From positions 1 to 34,691 of the forward strand of contig NZ_MAXF01000083.1 of the NCBI RefSeq assembly GCF_001704635.1: a stretch of 34,691 nucleotides of DNA, given 5' to 3'. The notes below the pieces were generated by a model that worked only from the letters and a program-made list of their open reading frames with translations, did not search any database and was not told where the DNA came from. Below are positions 15,281-32,954 of this stretch, one piece after another; within the stretch, counting starts at the first letter, position 1; every line of letters starts with the position of its first letter. The position numbers and the translations under genes are program-made. This DNA is from Streptomyces sparsogenes. Its GTDB lineage: Bacteria > Actinomycetota > Actinomycetes > Streptomycetales > Streptomycetaceae.

Positions 15281-15838
15281 ATGGCGAGGCCTGACAAGGT
15301 CGCAGCCGTCGAGGAGATGACGGACAAGTTCCGCACCTCCAACGCTGCTGTTGTGACCGCGTACACCGGTCTCACCGTGGCGCAGCTCAAGGAGCTGCGT
15401 CGTTCGCTCGGTGAGAACGCTCAGTACCGTGTGGTGAAGAACACGCTGACCAAGATCGCGGCCAACGAGGCCGGGATCACCACGCTCGACGACCTGTTCG
15501 CGGGTTCGTCGGCCGTCGCCTTCGTGACCGGTGACCCGGTCGAGGCGGCGAAGGGTCTCCGTGACTTCGCCAAGGAGAACCCCGCTCTCGTCATCAAGGG
15601 CGGTGTCCTTGACGGCAAGGCGCTGTCCGCCGACGAGATCAAGAAGCTCGCGGACCTCGAGTCCCGCGAGGTGCTGCTCGCCAAGCTGGCGGGCGCCATG
15701 AAGGGCAAGCAGTCCCAGGCTGCGGCGCTCTTCCAGGCGCTCCCGTCGAAGTTCGTCCGCACGGCGGAGGCGCTTCGCGTCAAGAAGGAAGAGCAGGGCG
15801 GTGCCGGCGAGCCGGCTCCCGCCGAGGCCGCGGAGTAA
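15281..15838 (+). CDS. rplJ: 50S ribosomal protein L10
   Basis: A 185-residue protein. L10 anchors the L7/L12 dimers on the ribosomal stalk. The conserved N-terminal rRNA-binding part reads [49 protein letters not shown]; the C-terminal helix that binds L12 dimers lies around residues 130-170. The tail ([13 protein letters not shown]) is Ala/Glu-rich. ATG 15281 has AAGGAGG ten bases upstream; the open frame further upstream runs through the leader RNA and is not coding. Expression is likely controlled by the L10 leader and attenuator; rplL follows after 78 bases. Confidence 0.97.
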   Translation: MARPDKVAAVEEMTDKFRTSNAAVVTAYTGLTVAQLKELRRSLGENAQYRVVKNTLTKIAANEAGITTLDDLFAGSSAVAFVTGDPVEAAKGLRDFAKENPALVIKGGVLDGKALSADEIKKLADLESREVLLAKLAGAMKGKQSQAAALFQALPSKFVRTAEALRVKKEEQGGAGEPAPAEAAE

Positions 15839-15916
15839 CTCTCCCGCTGCCCAGCGGGCCCGTGCCCGCCGACATGTACATCCGGCACCAGCCGATTTAG
15901 TGGAAGGACCGCCATC

Positions 15917-16303
15917 ATGGCGAAGCTCAGCCAGGAAGACCTGCTCGCGCAGTTCGAGGAGATGACCCTCATCGAGCTCTCCGAGTTCGTGAAGGCCTTC
16001 GAGGAGAAGTTCGACGTCACCGCCGCCGCCCCGGCCGCCGTGGCCGTCGCCGCGGGTGCCCCGGGCGCCCCGGCCGAGGCCGAGGAAGAGAAGGACGAGT
16101 TCGACGTCATCCTCACCGGCGCCGGCGACAAGAAGATCCAGGTCATCAAGGTCGTGCGTGAGCTGACCTCGCTGGGTCTGAAGGAGGCCAAGGACCTCGT
16201 CGACGGCACCCCGAAGCCGGTTCTGGAGAAGGTCAACAAGGAGCAGGCCGAGAAGGCCGCCGAGTCCCTCAAGGGTGCCGGCGCCTCCGTCGAGGTCAAG
16301 TGA
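15917..16303 (+). CDS. rplL: 50S ribosomal protein L7/L12
   Basis: A 128-residue acidic stalk protein that recruits translational GTPases. The N-terminal dimerisation domain ([32 protein letters not shown]) is joined by an Ala/Pro/Val hinge (about 38-55) to the C-terminal factor-binding domain ([41 protein letters not shown]). The length is standard. SD GGAAGGA. A strong terminator 57 bases after the stop limits read-through to rpoB. Confidence 0.98.
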   Translation: MAKLSQEDLLAQFEEMTLIELSEFVKAFEEKFDVTAAAPAAVAVAAGAPGAPAEAEEEKDEFDVILTGAGDKKIQVIKVVRELTSLGLKEAKDLVDGTPKPVLEKVNKEQAEKAAESLKGAGASVEVK

Positions 16304-16359
16304 CCTCAGGGGCAGGGGCTCACGGGCCCCGCAGGGCCCGCTGACCCGCTCCGTTCCGT

Positions 16360-16391
16360 AAGGGCGATCACCCGTTGGGGTGGTCGCCCTT
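16360..16391 (+). terminator. rplL terminator
   Basis: A 14-bp stem (16360-16373 with 16378-16391, one G-U pair) and a 4-base loop. No U-run follows. It lies between rplJL and the rpoBC promoters. Confidence 0.8.
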
Positions 16392-16413
16392 CGGCGCTTC
16401 CGTCACGGCTGCG

Positions 16414-16441
16414 TTGCCTTGTCCCCGCCTGCGGGTATGGT
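16414..16441 (+). promoter_or_regulatory. Possible upstream rpoBC promoter
   Basis: TTGCCT (16414-16419), 16-bp spacer, TATGGT (16436-16441), directly after the rplL terminator. Confidence 0.4.
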
Positions 16442-16644
16442 GATCTTCGTTGCCCGTCGCCACGCCCTGTGACGATCTCGCCGGAGTGGGGGGCCTTGAC
16501 GAACGGCACGCAGCGCGCAATTCTCAGGACGCGACGTCACACCGATCCAAGTCCGAGGCATGGATCGTCGGCGAAGCGGGCAGTATCGATATGCGCCTGA
16601 GGCGCGTGGTCGGCTGTAGGCGTTCGAAAACACGAGAAGATACC

Positions 16645-16663
16645 GAGGGGGAGCGGCCCCCTC
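16645..16663 (+). other. Hairpin in the rplL-rpoB gap
   Basis: The gap 16304-16896 (593 bp) has no gene I can support. Besides the terminator and promoters it holds this 7-bp perfect hairpin (GAGGGGG/CCCCCTC, 5-base loop) and a GCGCCTGAGGCGC inverted repeat near 16595. Either could be a processing or stabilising element in transcripts from the upstream promoter. Confidence 0.4.
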
Positions 16664-16707
16664 ACCGGAGGGAGAGATTGGCGCTGCCGGTCTCAGAAAC
16701 TCGGAGC

Positions 16708-16736
16708 TGGACATCAGTGTGCCTTGTGGCTACACT
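16708..16736 (+). promoter_or_regulatory. Main rpoBC promoter
   Basis: TGGACA (16708-16713), 17-bp spacer, TACACT (16731-16736), a near-consensus housekeeping promoter. The start would be about 16743, giving a 5' leader of about 155 bases before rpoB. Confidence 0.75.
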
Positions 16737-16896
16737 GACCCTTTGCGCTGCCTGTTAGCTGCCTCCTGCCCGTCACCAGGGGCTGCCCATCCTGAAGCAC
16801 TGCCGAGGAAATCTCTCTGACCAGGGGTTTCCGGGCGACGCCCAAGGTGGGACCGGCACGCGCGTAGTGAGTCCGAGCCCTCGGAAGGACCCCCTC

Positions 16897-20379
<3,483 letters not shown>

Positions 20380-20447
20380 CGGGTCTGGCTGGGGCGGTCG
20401 ACCACCGCGACCGCCCCGGCCTCTCCCCGGACCCCCAGTCAGACCCG
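20380..20447 (+). other. Two-layer stem-loop between rpoB and rpoC
   Basis: The outer stem CGGGTCTG/CAGACCCG (20380-20387 with 20440-20447) starts right after the rpoB stop. The inner perfect 10-bp stem GGGGCGGTCG/CGACCGCCCC (20391-20400 with 20408-20417) sits inside it. No U-tract follows, so it is more likely an mRNA stability or coupling element than a terminator. Confidence 0.55.
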
Positions 20448-20480
20448 AAGACACGACCCTGAAAGAGGGATTGACGACAA

Positions 20481-24380
<3,900 letters not shown>

Positions 24381-24426
24381 GTCGTACGGCCAGGTCACGG
24401 GTATCCCGGGACGAGGCCCGACGTTC

Positions 24427-24463
24427 GCAGGGCGGTCACCCCATGGCGGGGTGGCCGCCCTGC
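24427..24463 (+). terminator. rpoBC terminator
   Basis: A 16-bp stem (24427-24442 with 24448-24463, one G-U pair) lying 46 bases after rpoC. There is no U-run. Confidence 0.85.
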
Positions 24464-24508
24464 GGCTATGCTGCGGGTTCGGTGTGTCCTGCCGCGTGTG
24501 CATTTGTT

Positions 24509-24537
24509 TTGACCGGAGCCGATGCGGTAGGTACGCT
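24509..24537 (+). promoter_or_regulatory. Promoter of rpsL-rpsG-fusA
   Basis: TTGACC (24509-24514), 17-bp spacer, TACGCT (24532-24537). Close to the HrdB consensus and the best promoter in the window; the start falls near 24544. Confidence 0.85.
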
Positions 24538-24544
24538 CTGACCT

Positions 24545-24759
24545 TGTGCCTGGGGTGTCCCTGGGCTCCCGTATGCGCTCTCGTCACCGGCTCCACGGCC
24601 GGGAGGGGCCTTCCGCGGGGGACCGAGGTGTCGACACCGAAATCTGCACTCTCCCGCACTTCGCGCGGGGGTCTGCAGTGCGCGACACACCCGACCGCGT
24701 GGGTCGGAGAAACCCCAGGTTAGCTTTATCGAGACTGGCACACAGAAACCGGAGAAACG
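24545..24759 (+). other. 5' leader of the rpsL operon
   Basis: About 215 untranslated bases with several inverted repeats: the palindrome GGTGTCGACACC (24627-24638), CCCGC/GCGGG near 24653-24669, and CCGACC/GGTCGG near 24689-24705. No open frame with coding features is seen. It may contain an S7- or S12-responsive structure, but I recognise no known element. Confidence 0.4.
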
Positions 24760-25131
24760 GTGCCTACGATCCAGCAGCTGGTCCGCAAGGGCCGGCAGGA
24801 CAAGGTCGAGAAGAACAAGACGCCCGCGCTCGAGGGTTCCCCCCAGCGCCGTGGCGTCTGCACGCGCGTGTTCACGACCACCCCGAAGAAGCCGAACTCG
24901 GCCCTGCGTAAGGTCGCGCGTGTGCGTCTGACCAGCGGCATCGAGGTCACCGCTTACATCCCGGGTGAGGGCCACAACCTGCAGGAGCACTCCATCGTGC
25001 TGGTGCGTGGCGGTCGTGTGAAGGACCTGCCGGGTGTTCGTTACAAGATCATCCGCGGCTCCCTCGACACGCAGGGCGTCAAGAACCGCAAGCAGGCTCG
25101 CAGCCGCTACGGCGCCAAGAAGGAGAAGTAA
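24760..25131 (+). CDS. rpsL: 30S ribosomal protein S12
   Basis: A 123-residue decoding-centre protein. [37 protein letters not shown] and [19 protein letters not shown] are canonical. Lys43 and Lys88 (in RVKDLPGV) are the unmutated residues, so S12 itself predicts streptomycin sensitivity. GTG start after CGGAGAAAC. First gene of the S12-S7-EF-G operon; rpsG begins two bases after its stop, with its SD inside rpsL. Confidence 0.98.
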   Translation: MPTIQQLVRKGRQDKVEKNKTPALEGSPQRRGVCTRVFTTTPKKPNSALRKVARVRLTSGIEVTAYIPGEGHNLQEHSIVLVRGGRVKDLPGVRYKIIRGSLDTQGVKNRKQARSRYGAKKEK

Positions 25132-25133
25132 GA

Positions 25134-25604
25134 ATGCCTCGTAAGGGCCCCGCCCCGAAGCGTCCGGTCATCATCGACCCGGTCTACAACTCTCCTCTGG
25201 TGACCTCCCTCATCAACAAGGTGCTGCTGAACGGCAAGCGCTCCACCGCCGAGCGCATCGTCTACGGCGCCATGGAGGGTCTGCGCGAGAAGACCGGCAA
25301 CGACCCGGTCATCACGCTCAAGCGCGCGCTGGAGAACGTGAAGCCGACCCTCGAGGTCCGCTCCCGTCGTGTCGGTGGCGCCACCTACCAGGTCCCGGTC
25401 GAGGTCCGCCCCGGCCGCTCCTCCACCCTCGCGCTGCGCTGGCTCGTGGGCTACTCCCGCGCCCGTCGCGAGAAGACCATGACCGAGCGTCTGATGAACG
25501 AGCTGCTGGACGCCAGCAACGGTCTGGGCGCGTCCGTCAAGCGTCGCGAGGACACTCACAAGATGGCCGAGTCCAACAAGGCCTTCGCGCACTACCGCTG
25601 GTAG
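25134..25604 (+). CDS. rpsG: 30S ribosomal protein S7
   Basis: A 156-residue protein that organises assembly of the 16S 3' domain. [44 protein letters not shown] and [18 protein letters not shown] are characteristic, as is the C-terminal [21 protein letters not shown]. The SD AAGGAG overlaps the end of rpsL, and only two bases separate the genes, so translation is likely coupled. S7 is the operon repressor in E. coli; that is not shown here. Confidence 0.98.
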   Translation: MPRKGPAPKRPVIIDPVYNSPLVTSLINKVLLNGKRSTAERIVYGAMEGLREKTGNDPVITLKRALENVKPTLEVRSRRVGGATYQVPVEVRPGRSSTLALRWLVGYSRARREKTMTERLMNELLDASNGLGASVKRREDTHKMAESNKAFAHYRW

Positions 25605-25642
25605 TCGCTACCCCATCGAGAACCGAGAGAAGACTGAGCCAT

Positions 25643-27766
<2,124 letters not shown>

Positions 27767-27772
27767 GGCGGG

Positions 27773-27800
27773 TTCATCCGCGTTTCCCACCCTTTAGGCT
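27773..27800 (+). promoter_or_regulatory. tuf promoter
   Basis: TTCATC (27773-27778), 16-bp spacer, TAGGCT (27795-27800), in the fusA-tuf gap. A dedicated tuf1 promoter in this gap is known from other Streptomyces. Confidence 0.55.
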
Positions 27801-27822
27801 GGAGCAAAGGCATCGGGGCAAT

Positions 27823-27857
27823 CCGTCACAGATCGCTCATCGTGGCGTCTGTGACGG
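27823..27857 (+). other. Inverted repeat in the tuf leader
   Basis: CCGTCACAGA (27823-27832) and TCTGTGACGG (27848-27857) are exact inverse complements around a 15-base loop, just after the predicted start point (about 27807). Placed 132 bases before the start codon, it is not obviously a terminator. A second GC-rich set of repeats (near 27856-27883) follows. Confidence 0.5.
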
Positions 27858-27989
27858 GCCCCGGCCGCCGGCCCCCAAACGAATACGGCGAAGGGCATCC
27901 CCCTCGGGGTCCTGGCCGGTTCGGTAAGACCACCTGAACCCATCCGCAAAATGTGGATGCGTACAGAACCACTCCACAGGAGGACCCCA

Positions 27990-29183
<1,194 letters not shown>

Positions 29184-29211
29184 CCTGAAGCTCTTCGGAG
29201 CGGGCTGTTCG

Positions 29212-29254
29212 AAGGCCCCGCACCCCGTCCGCGAGGACGGTGGCGCGGGGCCTT
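29212..29254 (+). terminator. tuf terminator
   Basis: Stem AAGGCCCCGC with GCGGGGCCTT (29212-29221 with 29245-29254), inner helix CCGTCC/GGACGG with loop GCGA, then TTTG. It closes the rpsL-fusA-tuf transcripts. Confidence 0.85.
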
Positions 29255-29379
29255 TGACGTGCCCGCGTTTCCCGCCGGGGCGGGGGCGGCCGGGCCGGCC
29301 CACCGCGGGGGCCGCCCCGGCCGGGGAGTCAAGGCGCGGTGCGTCGGACCGGGGGCCGGCCCGGACGGTACGTCGGCCA

Positions 29380-29447
29380 GGGGCCGGCCCGGGGGCCGGT
29401 CAGGCGCGGGTGGGGGGCCGGCCCGGGGGGCGGTCAGGCGCGGGAGG
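29380..29447. repeat. 34-bp tandem duplication at the PIG-L gene end
   Basis: Copies 29380-29413 and 29414-29447 differ at two positions. The right copy contains the stop codon of the minus-strand gene (29434-29436), so the duplication copied its last codons and stop. Each copy contains GGGGCCGGCCCGG; a third, looser copy of that core is at 29352-29364. Confidence 0.85.
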
Positions 29448-31608
29448 TCGGGCGTGGGTGCCAGATCCAGGGCGTGGCGCCGGGGGACATCCCCACCACG
29501 TGCACCTGCGCGCCCTCACCCGCCAGCAGCGCGGGTGTCCCGACCGGGACCAGCCGGCTCGCCGGGCGCAGCGGCCTGGCGTGGGCGCCCGTGCCGTACT
29601 GCACCTGGACCCCGCCGTCCATGTCCCGGCTCAGCAGTACCACCGGGGCCCGGCGACCGCCGGACGGGGCGGGGGTGTGGGCGGCGACCGGGCCGTAGCC
29701 CTCGAAGTGGGGCAGCGGTACGGAGGCGCCGTCGCCGTGGAGGTAGGGCACCGCGGCGGCGGGGGAGCGGTAGACGACCGCGACCGAACCGTCCGGGGCG
29801 AGCACGGCGCCCGGCTGCTCGCCCGGCACCGGCAGGTCCGCGAGCGGCCGGAGCGCGACCGGGCCGCCCGGCCGGTCCTGGGCCCAGTGGTGCACGGTGT
29901 CCCGGCCCGCCGCGACGACGTGCACCCGGGCCTGCCGGTCCAGCAGCACGGTCAGGCCGTCCTGGATCTCGCCGCCGCCCAGCCGCTGCCAGGGGCCCCA
30001 GTGCCCGGCCGCGTCCCGCACCCGGGTGGCCAGGCCCTTGTCGGCGGTGCGTACGAAGAGGTGGACCCGCCCGTCGGGGGTGGCCACGGCCGCCGGAGCG
30101 CCGACCCGGCGCCCCCGCTCGGAGTCGGGCTCGGGGGTGCCGAGGCCCGTCCAGGCGCGGAACGACCCGTTCGGGGTGTGCTGTTCGAGCGCCACCAGCT
30201 CGCGGGTGTTGGCGCCGCCCTGCCCGTCCAGCGCGGAGAACCGCAGCGCGACCACCACCTGGCGGCCGCGGGAGTCCCGCACCGCGCACAGCGCCGGGGC
30301 CAGCGGCCCGCCGCCCAGGCCCTGCGGGGCGCCGAAGCGCCCGCTGCCGGGCGCGGTCTCGCGCCAGCGGACGGCCTGGGCGCCCAGCACGCCGTACGCG
30401 ACCAGGCGGCCGTCGGGGTCGGTGAGGGGCGTGGGCAGGGCGCTGGGGTAGCGGTAGTGGGTGGAGCGGATCCAGCCCTTGCGGTTGGTCAGCGGCCGGG
30501 TGCCGCCCTGGCTGTAGTCGCCGCAGCCCGCCTGGTTGCCGCAGTTCCACACCGGGCTGCCGCCGTACGCCGCCACGGCCCTGGCCTTCTGCGCGAGCAC
30601 GGCGGGCGGCAGGTTGTGCGGCCAGCGCTGGTTGTAGTAGCCGCGGAAGGAAGTGGTCGTGAAGCGCGGCGCCCGCTTCTCCCGACGCGCCACGTCGTCC
30701 GCCCACTGCGCGATGGCCTTCCAGGCGAACAGCGCGACCGGGGTGTGGTCCCGGTGGTCGGAGCAGCCCGGCTGGTCGTTGTCGCGGGGGTGCCGGGCGT
30801 CGTGCACCTGGAAGTCGGGGTCCGGGTCCAGGGTGTGGATCACGGTGGGCCGGTAGCGGTCCATGATCGAGGCGAGCACCTCGACGAGGGTCTGGTGGCT
30901 GTACGTGCTGGTCGTCCTGACCGGGGAGTCGGCGGCGACGAGCGTGCGCATGAGGATGCCCGGGACGTCCCACAGGTGGGGGAGGCGCACGTTCCCCTGC
31001 GACAGCATGGCGATGTTGAGGAAGACCAGCCGCACGCTGCGGCCGGCGTTCCCCAGTACGTTGGTCTCCGCCGTGACGCCGCCGGGCAGCCGCAGCACGG
31101 AGCGCCGCCAGCGGGTGAACTTGTCGAGCCCGAGCATCTGGGCGTACGCCTGGCGCAGCCCCTGGTGGCGGGCGGCGGAGTAGGCGGGCTTGTCGGGGCG
31201 CGGCAGGGGCGCGCCGGCCACCCGGTTGAGCCCGACCGCCTCGCCCGCCGTGACGTACACGCAGACCACGGGCACGCCGGCGCGCAGCATGTGCTCGGCG
31301 TCCGGGTTCATGAAGTACAGGTCGTCGTCGGGGTGGGCGAGGATCTGCAGCAGCAGCGCGTTCTCGGTGCCCGCGAAGGACTCCGCGGCGCGCGGGGACA
31401 GCGGCCGGGCCGGGATGGCCGAGGCGGTCGGGGCGCCCGGGGACCCGCTGCAGGCCGTCGTGGCCGCGGCGGTGGCAGCGGTGACCGCGGCCAGCGCGGC
31501 GAGCGTGTGCCGGCGCGTGGGCCGGCCTGTCGGCCCGCCTGTGGAACCGTCTGCGGTCCTGCTGGTGGTCCTGCTTGTGTCGGCAGGTGCGGAGGCTCGA
31601 ATGTTCAA
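29434..31608 (-). CDS. Tat-type lipoprotein: PIG-L deacetylase with propeller/lectin-like C-terminus
   Basis: A 724-residue protein from TTG 31608. A promoter (31659-31687) lies 44 bases upstream, so the longer frame from TTG 31764, which also contains a TTA codon, is rejected. The N-terminus has PTRRHTLAALAAV (twin Arg plus hydrophobic run) and ends TTAC, suggesting Tat export and lipidation. The PIG-L domain begins at ILAHPDDDLYFMNPD (zinc ligand and general base) and includes a later His-rich CSDHRDHTPVALFAW. This family removes N-acetyl groups from GlcNAc-type substrates. The second half (about 400-724) has repeated WxxLGGG, VLLDRQARVHVVAAGRDTVHHW and VGAPAAVATPDGRVHLFVRT blades, like beta-propeller or fucose-lectin folds. 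A surface glycan deacetylase is inferred; the substrate is unknown. Confidence 0.82.
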   Translation of the reverse strand: MNIRASAPADTSRTTSRTADGSTGGPTGRPTRRHTLAALAAVTAATAAATTACSGSPGAPTASAIPARPLSPRAAESFAGTENALLLQILAHPDDDLYFMNPDAEHMLRAGVPVVCVYVTAGEAVGLNRVAGAPLPRPDKPAYSAARHQGLRQAYAQMLGLDKFTRWRRSVLRLPGGVTAETNVLGNAGRSVRLVFLNIAMLSQGNVRLPHLWDVPGILMRTLVAADSPVRTTSTYSHQTLVEVLASIMDRYRPTVIHTLDPDPDFQVHDARHPRDNDQPGCSDHRDHTPVALFAWKAIAQWADDVARREKRAPRFTTTSFRGYYNQRWPHNLPPAVLAQKARAVAAYGGSPVWNCGNQAGCGDYSQGGTRPLTNRKGWIRSTHYRYPSALPTPLTDPDGRLVAYGVLGAQAVRWRETAPGSGRFGAPQGLGGGPLAPALCAVRDSRGRQVVVALRFSALDGQGGANTRELVALEQHTPNGSFRAWTGLGTPEPDSERGRRVGAPAAVATPDGRVHLFVRTADKGLATRVRDAAGHWGPWQRLGGGEIQDGLTVLLDRQARVHVVAAGRDTVHHWAQDRPGGPVALRPLADLPVPGEQPGAVLAPDGSVAVVYRSPAAAVPYLHGDGASVPLPHFEGYGPVAAHTPAPSGGRRAPVVLLSRDMDGGVQVQYGTGAHARPLRPASRLVPVGTPALLAGEGAQVHVVGMSPGATPWIWHPRPTSRA

Positions 31609-31981
31609 CCTGGTGACCCCGTCCCGTTGTGCAGCACGTTGTCCCCGGCTGCTTCTCCGTGCTAAGGGACGGCTGGTGATCTTCGAAGGTTGTCCGTTTG
31701 CGGCATGTTGTCGGTCACGAATCGGGCAAGAAAAGGTTTGCGGACGCCCGCTCCGGGCAAACAATGGGGTTTTTGACGCTTGAAGTGGGCGCTGCGGCGA
31801 TGGAGACGGCCGGCGCCGCCTGGAGGCTCGCCGGGCTGGCCCCCGCCTCGCCGACCACCGCCTCGCGCTGGCCCGTACGGTCGTGGACTTCCTCAGCCGG
31901 ACCCCGGCGGCCGCGTGAGGGGCGCCGGCCGTCAGGGCTCGGCCGGGTAGCGGTCGCGGGGAGTCCGGGGAGGGGAGCGGG
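31609..31981. other. Gene-free stretch with a possible gene remnant
   Basis: A 373-bp gap. It holds the promoter of the deacetylase gene. On the plus strand, 31784-31918 is an open frame without a start codon whose last part (ADHRLALARTVVDFLSRTP) looks protein-like; it could be the tail of a lost gene. I see no other element. Confidence 0.3.
31659..31687 (-). promoter_or_regulatory. Promoter of the PIG-L lipoprotein gene
   Basis: On the minus strand: TTCGAA (31682-31687), 17-bp spacer, TAGCAC (31659-31664). This gives a leader of about 45 bases to TTG 31608. Confidence 0.45.
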
Positions 31982-32395
31982 TCAGGCCGTCCAGTCGGCG
32001 TTGTCCGGGTAGGCGATGTAGGTGCCCTCCGTCAGGGCCACCGTGAAGCCGTATTTGCGGCCCTCGACGAGGTTCCATCCGTAGTCGGAGGCGTCGCGGC
32101 GCTTGCAGTTGCCGTTGCCACCGACGGTGAGCGTGCGGCTCTGACCGGTCTTGTAGTCGTAGATCTCCGCGTAGGCGGCGAAGCCGTCGGCCTCGATGTC
32201 GCAGATTTCGACGATGTCGCCGTTGGCCTCGAACCGCAGACGGGCACCGGGGTCCCCGTCGTCCGAGTGCATCGTGTGGTCCCAAGCGACGGCGTGGGCG
32301 TTCGGCGAGGCCAGGACCGGCAGCGCGACGGCGGCGGCGATGGCCGCGCCCGCTCGCAGGACGGTTCCCCTGGTGGGTTTCCGAAGCTTGGGCAT
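31982..32395 (-). CDS. Small secreted protein, unknown family
   Basis: A 137-residue protein with ATG 32395 and an AAGGAG SD. Residues 1-36 are a Sec signal: MPKLRKPTRGTVLR, Ala/Val core, cleavage after SPNAHA. The mature part (about 100 residues) has alternating polar and hydrophobic stretches suited to a beta sandwich (ARLRFEANGDIVEICDIEADGFAAYAEIYDY, RTLTVGGNG, YGWNLVEGRKYGFTVAL) and two Cys (in EICD and NGNCK) that may form a disulfide. I do not recognise the family. A good promoter (32464-32492) is upstream. Its neighbours give no clue to its role. Confidence 0.75.
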   Translation of the reverse strand: MPKLRKPTRGTVLRAGAAIAAAVALPVLASPNAHAVAWDHTMHSDDGDPGARLRFEANGDIVEICDIEADGFAAYAEIYDYKTGQSRTLTVGGNGNCKRRDASDYGWNLVEGRKYGFTVALTEGTYIAYPDNADWTA

Positions 32396-32463
32396 GTGGT
32401 GCTCCTTGATTTTCTCCGGACAGACCACATCAACGGGCCTGCGCTGCGGAGGAGTTGCACCGG

Positions 32464-32492
32464 AGGCTAGCCGGGGCGTTTCCGGCCGTGAA
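32464..32492 (-). promoter_or_regulatory. Promoter of the small secreted protein gene
   Basis: On the minus strand: TTCACG (32487-32492), 17-bp spacer, TAGCCT (32464-32469). The start would be about 60 bases before ATG 32395. Confidence 0.55.
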
Positions 32493-32641
32493 TCACCTCC
32501 CGCGTTTGTTGAGCAACTCCTGAGCTGAGGGCTGCCCCTTGCTCCCCGATGGCCCCGGAGGGTGCCCCAAGGCGGTTGGGGAGGGCGTGCATGGTCGGGC
32601 GGGAGCTGTCTGCCGCGGATCATCCGAAGAAGGAGGTCCGG

Positions 32642-32845
32642 ATGGCGCTCGAGCGGCTGGTGGCCCGGGGGTGGACGATCAGGAAGGAAGGGCACTGGGG
32701 GCGGCTGTACTGCCCGTGCGAGGGTCGCTGCCTGACCATTCCCGTGCCCGGTACCCCCCAGAACGCCGACCGCGCGGCCCGGAGAATCGCGGCGCGCGCC
32801 GCGCTCTGCCCGCTGCCTGAGGGGGACCCGCGCCGTACCCCGTAA
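32642..32845 (+). CDS. HicA-like small protein
   Basis: A 67-residue protein; ATG 32642 has AGGAGGT six bases upstream, which decides this start over the longer open frame. The pattern LERLVARGWTIRKEGHWGRLYCPCEGRCLTIPVPGTP resembles the dsRNA-binding-like fold of HicA toxins: leading helix, GW, Lys, a conserved His in GHWG (HicA: KGSHH), strands, then a helix (NADRAARRIAARAAL). It differs from HicA by a Cys cluster CPCEGRC (Cys24, 26, 30) plus Cys56, possibly zinc-binding. HicA proteins are mRNA interferases; activity here is only inference. It lies before a HTH regulator gene that has its own promoter; no HicB-type protein is nearby. Confidence 0.6.
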   Translation: MALERLVARGWTIRKEGHWGRLYCPCEGRCLTIPVPGTPQNADRAARRIAARAALCPLPEGDPRRTP

Positions 32846-32849
32846 GGCT

Positions 32850-32867
32850 TGTTGTCGTTTGACAACA
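32850..32867. promoter_or_regulatory. Operator-like palindrome TGTTGTC-N4-GACAACA
   Basis: A perfect 7-bp inverted repeat with a 4-bp spacer, five bases after the HicA-like stop. It overlaps the TTGACA box of the HTH gene promoter, so a dimer bound here would block that promoter. Confidence 0.6.
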
Positions 32868-32887
32868 CGGCTGGGCTGGGTAACGCT
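32859..32887 (+). promoter_or_regulatory. Promoter of the HTH gene
   Basis: A perfect TTGACA (32859-32864), then TAACGC (32881-32886, 16-bp spacer) or AACGCT (32882-32887, 17-bp spacer). The transcript would start about 60 bases before ATG 32955. Confidence 0.6.
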
Positions 32888-32954
32888 GCCAGTGAGGGGG
32901 CGGCGAACGCTGACACGGCCGTTCGTACGGCACGAGTTTGGGGGAGTGGGCGCC

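Noticed and set aside
16450..16758. Possible gene of 102 codons before rpoB
   Set aside because: It crosses the main rpoBC promoter, has no SD and no recognisable domain.
24760..25131. Streptomycin-resistance change in rpsL
   Set aside because: Lys43 and Lys88 are both wild type.
31609..31764. Longer start of the PIG-L lipoprotein
   Set aside because: The added 52 codons include a TTA codon and the predicted promoter, and would push the Tat signal far inward.
32549..32641. Longer start of the HicA-like protein
   Set aside because: The downstream ATG 32642 has an AGGAGGT SD at ideal spacing; the upstream part is unlike the family.
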